From assembly GCA_903813345.2 (NCBI GenBank), contig CAIIXF020000204.1, positions 1 through 25,000 on the forward strand: a stretch of DNA of 25,000 bases, written 5' to 3'. The translations under genes and the position numbers were made by a program. Origin of the DNA: Owenia fusiformis. Its lineage: Eukaryota > Annelida > Polychaeta > Sabellida > Oweniidae. Positions 11,701 through 23,700 of this stretch are shown here, in pieces; position 1 is the first letter of the stretch, and each line of letters opens with the position of its first letter. The notes under the pieces were generated by a model. That model searched no databases, had not been told where the DNA came from, and saw only the letters and a list, made by a program, of their open reading frames with translations.

Positions 11701-14700
11701 GTTCTAGCCTCTAAGTTTTTGCACAAATGGGAAGATAGATATACCAAATAGATATACCTAATACAAATTATTTATATTGATATATATCTTAAATAAATGC
11801 TTTTGTGGATTCTGTATGAAGGTATGCTAATGCAACAACTCTACAGATTTGAACTCCATTTTACATGAGAATGTTGCTCCAAAAATAAAGCAGCCCTGGT
11901 ATGATCTATGCTTCAAACAGGGCTTGAAATAAGGCCCAATCAAATGGTCAACACCACATTAATTTTGATACTGCCAGGTGATATCTTTATTATTTTCTAA
12001 TACATTATACATTGTTGACCAGATGCTCACAGACTAAGCTGAATCTCTGGTTACAGGTTTTAGCTTCACATAATTTCATCCAATTGGTATCCAATCTGAC
12101 AGAACTATTCTGTACCCCATGTCAAGGAACAGTAATTCTGTCTTCCCTGATTGTCTAAGATCTACTCACAAGCACGGCTTGCGCTTCTGCGCATGCTACT
12201 AGCAGTAGGAGTCCTCCCAGACTCTGGTGGTCCCACCGTTGATGTCATATTGGTTCTTAATGAAATCATTGAAGTTGTGTCGCTTGGAATGTCTGAAAAC
12301 AAATGCATATAATGTCAACCACAGAGCAACATTTAGCTTTAAAGCTAACAAAAATTGAAATCTTATAACCTGCAAAAAGTTATTGTAGACTGACTGTAAA
12401 GTGGTAAATGAATAGCACTGTAAAGTGGTAAATGAATAGCATTACCATTTGAGCCCAAATAACTATAAAAATAAGAAATATAGATGATATGCTACAACTT
12501 TGAGGGATATTATTCTTATTTAGAAGTAGACCAATATCATCACAAGCATGTAAAGAAGAACTGGATTACAAATATCAATAATAGCAATTATCAGAATGCT
12601 TTTATACTGAGCTATAATTAGGACGCTGAACATGAACTAAACGATTTATCCAGGCCTACGGAGAGTGATTGTAAAAATTCTAAAGTAAAATGTGAAGCAT
12701 TTCTCAATACAATAGTGAATTTAGAAATTTGAGTCTTTTTAATAAAAACTTGAAAAACAAATCATAATGAAGATGAACACATGGACAGATGGCTTTCTAA
12801 AATACCCCAGCCCATCCAAGTTCAAAAGTTCAACTAAGTAAGGTAATGACTTACTATTTTGCATATTGAGGATAGGAAAGTCTAGAGCTTTAGAGGCATA
12901 GCTTGTGATGAGGTCATCAAACACAGTAGCAGTGAAACCTAGACTTCCTGATGGCAGCCTATGTAGCTCAGGCTTGGCATTCTGTAGTGCTTTGGAAAAC
13001 CACTCTACCTACAATTGGAACACACAAAATTGTGAATATTATGAGCTAAACAGTTATTAAAATTTTTTTATTTCTACTTGATTTCCCTTTGCATTCAATT
13101 AGAAGGAGTGAGGCATTTATTATGGTATCTAACATCTACCTTTACATTTATAATTAGCTTCACAAGCAACAGTTATGGGGAGAGATATGATATCCAATAC
13201 CTGAATAACATATTTGCTAAAAACCTACCTGGCAACATGAATGAGGAGGATACTAGTATGATATGTAACACCTACCTTGCCATTCATAAGTGCTATAGCA
13301 ACAGTTAAGGGAAAAATATGATATTTAACACATACCTTTCATTTGATAAGGAACTGCTCAAGGAAGGATATGATATTTAACACATAACTTTCATTTCATA
13401 TGGAACTGCTCCAGGAAGGATATGATATCTAACACCTACCTTTGCATTCATAAGGAACTGCTCTAGCAACAGTAAAGGGGAGGATATAAGATGCTCATAT
13501 TCAGTTAGACACCAATCTGGCAGCACCTCCAACATCTAGGAGAAAAATTCATATGTACAGACACATTTAAAAAAACATAATTAAATACATTGAAATCTAT
13601 GATTCACCATATTCTTCATTCTCTGAATTTGATCTGGCCAGAGCGTGCTGGTATTGGGTGAAATATTGATATGATACTGTATCATTCAAATTAAAAAAAT
13701 CATTATACAAGCCATGGGCTTTCAATTAGACCAACATCCGGGTTTTGTACATATATATCTTTTATTGACTCTTTAGATGTCATATCATGACATATTAGTC
13801 ACTAAGGTAGAGCAGTTCTTCCCATTGTCGAGTTGAAGAACTGGTATCTTTATCCTGGCTAGAACCATAGACAATTCTAGCCAGCGCCGGCCTTTTATCG
13901 AGTTAGCAGCACTCTAGTAATCGCCGGTATAGGTCAGCAGTCATAGGTCAAAGACAAATCACAAGAAGTGCTGTGACCTGGGTTTGAACCCAAGACCTCT
14001 ACTTTTCAGCCTGGAGCCAGACTTCCTGCTTTTCAGACCAATGCCTTAACCACTAGGCCAACCCGGTGACCACATAATATAACTATACGACATATAATTG
14101 CGTCAATCCATAGAATTGAACTTTTTGAAATATTCTCAAATCAACCAAGAAATACCAACCTTAGCTCCAATAGACAGGAGATGTATCTCATCAATACGGG
14201 TGCCATCTATATCAGAGCGCAGACGATTTAACATAAACTCTGTCACAAATAGGATATCTTTAGGGGAGGATGATCTTGCTAAAATACCATCACAAATCTC
14301 AAGACACATATGAGAGTCCTCCTGAGAAAGGCTTTCTAATAACTGGAATGAAACAATAATATAAATGAAAGCAACAATGACTTTTCTCTATGCACGTAGC
14401 ACATAATAATTCCAATCACAATTTTTGACCTCTCCATATAAGCCGAAAATAACTGCTTGCATGTATCTGATGCAAATGCACAATGAGTTTCCAATGGAAA
14501 TCCAAGGGGACTACATTTTACAGAACAACAATGGAGTATTGAATAACTTATATGGGCAAAAAGTAGTTCCTACCTGATATGCTTGTATGGTTGCTGGAGG
14601 AGTCTTTCCCAATAAATACAACAGAGCCTCTTGCTCTATTGCCATTCTATAGGGGGTACCAATATCATGAAACTTTGCCCATCGCCTAGCAACATCAAAT

Positions 14701-17700
14701 TCATGTGCTTGTGTAAGCACAACTATGATGTGATCTGGTTTGGCACTTGATGCTTCTAGAATATTTTGCCAAGTTGTCAGTTGCTCAAGTTCATCATGGT
14801 TTAAATCTTCAGTCATGTAAAGATTCACGGAGGATTTGATTTGTCGACTTTTAGCAGATGCAGCAATCTTAACATGAAATAATGAATCAGTGAATTAAAT
14901 CCATTTTCTTATTCGATCACTTTATTTTTTTACAGAAATTTATGCAAATTTCTTAATCAAATTTTCATGTGCCACCTTTCAATATTTTCAATAAAAAATC
15001 CAATATTTTTATTTGATTGTGTTTTGCCCATTGTGTATTCTGACTGAAACCTCACTCACCACAAGGTAGACATTCATTTTGTCCAACTGACTCTGGACAG
15101 CATCTTTAAGTGGTTCTTCTAGACCCATCTGTTGCGTACACATCTTTAACAGCTCTATACATGTCTCCACAGACCACTGTCTGAGGCCCCCTAACACCAC
15201 CCTGGCCTGAAAAACAGACGTTGTCATTGACAATATCGATGATGCTATATTGTGGCAATTCACGACCCAATTTGATAGAAATTGGGATTTCATGTGATAC
15301 ATCATCACAAGAGCTAAATACATGCACAAAATTAGTGACGATAAAGTCCCATGAGACGAGGACCAAGTGACTGAAGAATTGAAGCGACGGTTATGTCCGC
15401 CATTTGTGACAACGGTATCTGACTTTACCATTGTCAGGCTATTCTGGTGTGAGCTTGCACAACTGGTAAAAAGCTAAAGCAAATTAACTGAAGTTTGATG
15501 GTTGGTATTGCAACCTCTTCGTATCCAATATGGCGTCAACCTTATAGGTGGCGCAAAATCATAGTTTGCACTAAAATATGTCACAATCTGGCCTGGTGTG
15601 TAATAAGACTGAGAATTTCATTAACCTAAATTCATTATGAGCCTTCAAACTACCCTAGATTAATTATGAGCCTTCTAACTAATCTTAGATTAATTATGAG
15701 CCTTCTAACTAACCTAGATTAATTATGAGCCTTCTAACTAACCTAGATTAATCATGAGCCTTCTAACTAATCTAGATTAATTATGAGCCTTCTGACTAAC
15801 CGAGATTAATTATGAGTCTTCTAACTAACCTAAATTAATTATGAGCATTTATTCTAACTAACCTAGATTAATTATGAGCCCTCTGACTAACCTAGATTAA
15901 TTATGAGCCTTCTCACTAACCTAGATTAATTATGAGCCTTCTATCTCACCTAGATTAATTATGAGCCTTCCAACTAACCTAGATTAATTATGAGCCTTCC
16001 AACTAACCTAGATTAATTATTAGAGCCTTCCAACTAACCTAGATTAATTATGAGCCTTCTAACTAATCTACATTAATTAATTAACACTTGACCCAATCTT
16101 CTCTCATATTTTAGCTCAAGATGGTCACAAAGAATCAATTTTGAAGTAAAGTCAATGGAATCTTCCTTATTGGGTTCATGCGCACATTTCCATTATGACA
16201 TCAAAAATAAATTCTTGATTTTTTAAAGCACAAAAACAGGGAGCTTAATGTTTATAAATTAATTTTGTTTGACAAAAATACTAACTTGCATAGTTGGATT
16301 TTGAATCCACATAGCATATTTCCAATCACTTTCAGAATAGCTAGGATTACTGTGTTGGTTACATAGATGAGAAAGGATGTAATCGCGGAGGATGATCAGA
16401 TCCGTGTGATGTGATGTTGACGCTGCAGGGATACTATCAATAATCTCGAGCATGACCTTCCATTGTTTTTCCTCGACTAGCTGGTCCAATGTATCGTGTA
16501 CAACTGTGCGGAAGTGGTCTGTGTCATGTAGGAGCAACATACACGCTCTGGTATCTTCATCTAAGGCACAGCTAGTCAGTCTCAACACCTTGTACAAGCA
16601 TCAGAAATTAAAAGTAAATATTACATAGCTGTAGTATCACAGTTACAATTTTGATAAAGCTTTTAAGTGCGATGAAATCCATAAGAACAGAAAAAAGCAT
16701 TGGTGAATCTTTTTTGACAAAATAAAATAGAGATACATGTTGTTAGTTTGATACTTGAATGATATAATCTATTTCAAATAGCAGTTCATAAAAACAGAAA
16801 TTGTGACAACGCTTCAATATATTTATATTTAACAATTACCTTATCAGAGGTTGTCAGTATATCAGGATGAGTCCCTCCTACTAGGGGTATCACGTAGGCC
16901 TCCAGGTGGCGCTTCAGGACGGGAAAATCATCTGTCAGCTTCTGGTATCTATAGCTACGTATATCTACTATACTAATGTCTGAGTCTTGAGAGCTTGTAC
17001 TGTGAAAGGACCCAGATCCAGGAATCTTGTTATGAAGACTTTTAGCCATAGGACTTAATCCTGTGTGGGATGTGGCATCAGAACTATCTATAAAATGTCG
17101 CTTATCCATTTCATAATCAATATCGTCAATTTCGTCAGAACATACCAAGCCCACTATTGTTGCTACCAGTGAAGAGCTGTTCTTTATGTACTCCAAGGCT
17201 GGTACATTAAGGTTGTACTTGGCTTTAACAAGCTGTGTCATTTGTCGTTGAAAGCTTACACGACTTGATCGAGAACCTGTGCTGATGTCTAAAGAGTCTG
17301 AATATTCTATGTTGCTAGGCGATGAAGATACGTTTAACTGTGACTCTGATTGACAATTTGGCTGATGTGTAAAATAGATACAGAAATCTTGTTGGTGAAC
17401 TGCTTCAATTATTTCCAATGTATCCTTATATTGGGTAAATATTTTGAGTTTATCTCTAAATTCTTCGGATCCATTCTCCCCCAGCCAAGTGATTGTCACC
17501 TCTGCGGAGACATCTCCAGTTGCTGTCTGAAGACATTTGACACATTCCAGCAAGCATTTAGGTAGAGACACCTGAAATAAAAAATATGGTAGAATTAACA
17601 TTGGACAGTCAACAATGTCTTGTAAAATGGAAACAATATCTGGAGTTAAAGAACAAGTATTTTTAACATTATAACTCATTGGAAATACATGTTACTGAAT

Positions 17701-20700
17701 ATGTGTACAATGTAATGCTCCAAAATGATTTTAAGAGATAATCACTTGGAAAAAATTGAATGAATAAAATATTTTATTTAATTATTATATGGAAAGAATC
17801 ATCAAACTTCTTCAAAGACTCATCTCAAATTCTAACTATTGGATTTGGAAAATCTTTTAAATTAATCTTGGTCAGATGAAATAATTCAATGACAATCTAA
17901 TGAGTTACAATTTAAATGTAATGCTGTATGTCAGATGAAGCAATGGCATTATTATCACGCACCTGTCTCTTCTCCAAGTCTAGAACGACATGGTTATCAA
18001 CCAAAGAACTGACATACTCTGACACCTGCTGAGAAAGCAGGTCCGGGCTGAATACTAGGAGAGGTGAGATTGGTCCACAGTCAATGAGTAACGATAAGAT
18101 ATATGCGTCCTTATTTGGTAGATATTTCAACCATGGATCCATGAGATCTAAAGCTACAAAAGAAATCAAAACAAAGTAAAATAGAAACTATAAAGAAGTT
18201 CTGAGTTGGCTATACTTCAAAGAAAAGTGTCTACAATAGTTTTAGTCTCTAAAACAACCAATTTAATTGTTCAGTATAGCACATAAAGATTAGTTTGTAA
18301 GCAATTTCACAGTATTTTGATTTCGCAGGATGCCAGATTGATTACAGTGAGCATACTGTATATTATAAGCATTATCCAATCAATTATCAAATACTGATGA
18401 GTATAAAGTTCTAGTTATACAATGTTACACCCCTTATGAATGAACTTACCAAACTCACTGCTGAATATATCATCACAAGATTTCCTTATAAGGTTCCTCA
18501 TCATAGCTAAGCTAACAATTCCTAGCTCTCCCACTTTGTACGCCATCTTGTTTGTGAAAACAACCCCATCTATTGGGGAAATTGGTATGATATCCTCCTC
18601 ATTCAAAGAATCAACATCTTCATCTCCCGGGACCTGATGATTCTGCAATATTATAAGAATATGTATTGGAAGGGTCTTGATAACTGAGAGACATCTTTCC
18701 CTCCCTTTGTGATCACATTTCTTACATTTATGTTTTTAGGGGAAAAACAGAATGAAACTAACAAGAAATCAATTAGAGGTGTGTCTGAATCCATGAATCC
18801 TTAAATTATTGAAATTGAAGCTTTAGCAAGTGGGTCAAGTTGACACTACACCAATCCAATCCTTCATAAATGTAGTCTCAAATCAATGTCCATAATGACT
18901 CCTATATCACATTTTGAAGTTTCTATAACGGTACTTATTATGACAAATCAGAGAAGCGATATTTACCTCCATAAGTCTGTATAAAGCAGCATGCAGGGTC
19001 ATCAGGTTCATCGCGTTCACAAAGAAGCAGACCTTCTCCTCTTGACCTCTGAGTCCCTCCAGAGTGATGTGTTGTAGCTCCTCTGTTGCCTCAGTAATCC
19101 TAGCATACTCTGCACTCTCTATAGTACTCATTGCAGCCTGGATGTTGAATACACCACTTGCATTTGTCTTCAGGCCTTGATCTATAACAGAATTTGTGAC
19201 TTTGTTAGATAGACAATCTAAAGTATTGTTATTGAAGTACATGTATTAGGTTAAATGAGAATTATATCATCAAGCTTTAGCCAATCATATATCATAAAAG
19301 AACATCAACATTTTATGTCAAAATAGATGGAATTTGCAGAGTTTATTTTTAATAAAGAAATGAGAGAGAATATGATAACCTTTCAATTATTTTACTTATT
19401 ATATCCAGCCTAATCTTATGACAATGATTGCTCCATTTTTGAAATTAAATATATTGTAGTAAACATTGATATACATACACAAATGCCAGATTGTTTTCAT
19501 ATACTTGTAAACCAGATCCCTCCAATGTGAAAAATTAGGCAATGGCTTTTTTTCTAAAAACAAATAAGGTCCAGACTACTTCAAAAAGGTTTCACCATAT
19601 CTTTTATACTGGTCACAAAGTATAATGACCAACCTTTCATTAGAAGCCTCATTTTGGATAAGAGTTCCCTAGCAACCAGCTCAGGATTTCTAGGTGTTTC
19701 CTTCCATTCAGCATCCTTCCCATGATTCAACACAATACACCCATGCTGCACCCTTGTGGTGGTCACATCAGGTGGAAGAGACATTCTGTGACTAGGAATT
19801 GTGGGACAACAACAAGTCACTATAATATGAGTCAGGTTTAACCTCAACTTCTGAGCAACTGCCTCTAGTCTAAAATGCAGAAAATGTATTATAAACAGTA
19901 CTATTTTTTTGATACTGGACTTCTTTTACATTACAGCTACGGAGATGAAACGAGAAAAGCACTCACTTCTCTGCAATTATGCTTTGACTTGATTTACAGT
20001 GATAGATCATCTTGTCATTTTTGGATTTAGCTCCCAAGATGTAGGCTGTTTTTTGCTGATTTTCAAATCTGATTAAAATCCAAGTTAAAAGCACCCCTAA
20101 AAATTCCATGACACATCATAAGCTTGTCCTTGTGCCATTTTCAAGACCGTATCAAAGCAAACCTATAAAATAGCATGGTTGTTTATATCTAATGTTGCCC
20201 TTTGTGCATTCTCATAAATTCCTCACCTTGTTGGGGGTATCTTATTCGTGAACATTAGCTTGCCCAATATCTCTGTGGGACCCTCCTGTATTGCATTGAA
20301 ATACTCCAAAACTTCATGATCTGGAACACATAGTGGACAATGGGCATGTGCTTGGATAGACATGATACAATGCATGATTATATTGAGCATTGTTGTATTG
20401 TATTTTGTATTTCGGTTAACACTATATTTTTGGCAAGCAATACCTCATTGGAATATTTGTGGATTTTACTCAAATGTTTTATGTGCACCGATACACAGAC
20501 ATACAAGTACAAACCATAGCCTTAGCATAACAAGAGCTTTGCACAAAATATATTCTGAAACCCATTCAGCTCATAGTCATAATTTATTTCTGTATCATAG
20601 TCAATTTAAAAGTTACCCTTTAGTGAAAGAATCAATCAATACGAGCAAATATATTTGTTCCATTGCTATGCTAGACTACACTGCACAACATTAGACTATG

Positions 20701-23700
20701 CTTAACTACAAAATACCTTTAGAGGGACTCTCAGATTCAGCCACTAGAGTACATAGCGTTTTCATTTGTTCATACAAGCTGCTGACATAGTCTAGCCTCC
20801 CATGTTTAGTTACATCCTCGGCACTTGAGCTAAAAAACATTGTAAATTTCTTAAGTTGGGCCATGGGCAATGCCCATGGTTGGGCAGAGGAAATAACATT
20901 TAATTCTCTTAAGGTGGGCAAAATAACATTAAATTATCTTAAGGTGGACATAGGAGATAAAATTAAATTCTCTTAAAAGTGGATGTAGGAGATAAAATTC
21001 AATTCTCTCAAGGTGGAGATAGGAGATAACATTAAATTCTCTAAAGATGGGCAGAGGGGATAAAATTGAATTCTCTTAAGGTGAACATAGGAGATAAGAT
21101 TAAATTATATTAAATTCAATTCTCTTTAATTGTCTTAAGGTGGTCAGAACTGGAACACTGAATTGATAGCAGCAATAAATGTACTCACCCAAGTTTCAGG
21201 TGATCAATCTGACCAAAGGCAACAGACCACTTCTCTAGCACCCTTATTAGATTAGTAACAGCAATCCGCACCTCAGGTTTAGCTTTCTCAACTTCAGTGA
21301 ATAGATGGCGTACTACTCCAGTGTCAGGTCGTAACATTTTCACTGATCTTACAGCTTTATCAATGGCAGATTCCATCTCAGTGTAAGCATTTGTGTAGAT
21401 TTTTCTTTGATTTGCTTGTAAAGGAGCAGAGGCTTGAGTCAAAATTTTATTGACTCCACCTTCATTGAGCAACTTCCCTTTTTCTAATATTGCACTTAAC
21501 TGATTCAAAAAATTGACAAATTCCATCATTTTAGTGATAGGTTTCTTGCTACCTGTCCCTTCACGTCGCGGTGATATTTTCTCACTAGGAAGATATTTTC
21601 TGGCGATCTCCAACAGGCTTTCGCTTGCCTCTGGTGTCTTACTAGCAGCACATGCTAAATCTAGCACAATCATTGAGGAGATGAAATCGGCATCAAAACT
21701 TGATCCTAATGGAGAATTTACATGGCTTATTTTAGAGTTTAATGGTAGACTTGGCAAAACTGGCCCGCTGAGTATTTCATCAATGGTCCCACTAACTGAG
21801 GCTGATTGCATTCCACGTGCTGCTACTTTAGCTAGGCTGGACATGCTGGATTTGGCAGCATTAAGGCGGGTCTTGGTGGGTGTACTAGATACACGCTGCT
21901 GGGTCTCAATGTTCTCAAGTTTGTGTAAGGCTGAAGAGTAGAGCTCTCCGAATTCTACCTCCGCAGCTGAAGAGTTGTCGCCCATATTAAATAGCTAAAA
22001 AATCGTATCTTTAGAAATGATTTCATATAATTACACATCATTGGTTTTATTGCAGATAATAATCAACTATACAATTAATAAATGCCCAAAGATTCAAACT
22101 CATTTCTGTGTAATTCTCTAGTATTGCTTCATTAAATAAAATTCGTTGACAAACCTTGACCACCTGCCCCGCTTGCGCATAATTCCCCCTTTTCAGACAC
22201 ATGTTTAACAAACTCTCCTCTGATGCTAACATCTTAGAGATGACATCCCTCGTTTTAGCCGACCTGGCACTATGATCATCCCGACTTCGGCTACGTGAAC
22301 GTTTTCGCTGACGTTTGCGTCCTCCTTGGCTGTTGGAACTTGCAGTTGCACTACCACTGTCTGTGAACTGTTTAGAAGAAACTAGGGAGGGTTCTATAAA
22401 ACATTGAATTATTTAAAACTGATCTCTCTCTCTACCTTTTGGTGTATATGACTTAGTAAGAAAAAATATATCTTCAAGATTGATTGATTTTTCAGAAAAA
22501 TTTAGAAGATCATGTCATCACTTGAAATTTCTATGCTATAACTATACACTTAACAAATTGTGACTTTTAAACAATTACATACCTTTTTTAGTGAGAGTAG
22601 ATCTGCTAAGAAAGCGACTTGATTCTTCTGGTTCACTTTCACTTAGTATAGAATCTTCCTCACTTTCACTGGGTGATGTTGTTGCCATGGAGACAGATCC
22701 AGGTTGACGAGGTATGTTGCTGCTAGCAACCAACTGAAACCTCCATTGAGCTTCACTTATATATTGAGTCAGTCTAGTTATATGTAATTGCATGGTTTCA
22801 ACTTTCACACAGGATTCCAGATGTTTGGTGAGCTCTGTTTCAATGCTAGGGGTGACCTCAATACCTGTATCTGATGACCCCTGACCTTGTAATGTATACT
22901 TAGCAGAGTTAAGGTCAATAATGCATTCCTTGAGAGTACTGAGAATGTCTCGCACAATGTGTTCATCTGCCAGGAAGCCAAGCTTCTGTTGATTGTTACT
23001 CAATACACTAGCAGAACTCATGTTACCACTGGTCTTTCTCTCGGAATCAATTCTGGGAGTCATTCTGATATTTCTCTCAGTTTGGAATTCATCCTCTTTC
23101 ATTGGAAGTTGTTCTTTTTCCAGTGTTATGACTGTGACATCACTTGGGTCCTCATGAGGGACGGCTTTATGAGGCCAACTGGGGGTAGCCTCTGTTGCTA
23201 TGGAAATATCAGCCGCTGTTATCTCAAACTGATGCCCAACTTTAGAGAATTCTTCCATCTGGTGGGCAATATTGGGAGTTTCATTGAGATCAACCTGATC
23301 TAGCGAGACATCTAAAGATTGTTCAAGGCTGGTGTCCATACTAACAGGTTCATCATGTATGTTATCAGCATCAATATGTTCATTTTCAACAATAATATCA
23401 TCTTGAATATCATCATGTGTACAGAACAGTAATGAGAAAATATTCTCCAGGAGTTCGACACGATAATTCAATGGGAAGACTTTAGATAGCATTTGTGCTC
23501 CTGCTTTAAGTTTCTCAGTCACTTGAATTTTGTATATATCAGTATAAGCTAGCCAATCCTGAGTAGCCATGGGGCTAGCAGGATGTGATCTCTGGAGTTG
23601 ACTTTCACTGAAATCACTCTCCTCAGTATCTCTTGTCTCATGAGTTGCCTGAACTGATTCAGGATTTGTGCGGCTTGAGCTACGAGATTTCCTACTACAT

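Noticed and set aside
13980-14073. A functional tRNA gene
   Set aside because: The A and B boxes are those of a SINE head: the cloverleaf is imperfect and the sequence continues into a repeated body shared with another locus.
15207-15431. Minus-strand coding extension upstream of local exon 15
   Set aside because: The acceptor TTTTTCAG at 15207 and phase agreement with exon 14 show that it is intron read through.
15630-16071. CRISPR array
   Set aside because: Units are directly adjacent with no unique spacers, in an animal intron.
20362-20694. Plus-strand open frame of 110 codons with a hydrophobic start
   Set aside because: It lies inside a well-bounded ZFYVE26 intron, has no recognisable domain, and its composition is what AT-rich intron DNA gives by chance.
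21513-21941. Plus-strand open frame of 142 codons
   Set aside because: It is the antisense shadow of ZFYVE26 local exon 5, whose phase and homology are clear.
22047-22154. Minus-strand coding continuation beyond QVVK of local exon 4
   Set aside because: The GTTTGT donor after QVVK gives a phase-0 join to LFNMGDNS that matches human; the continuation has no homology.
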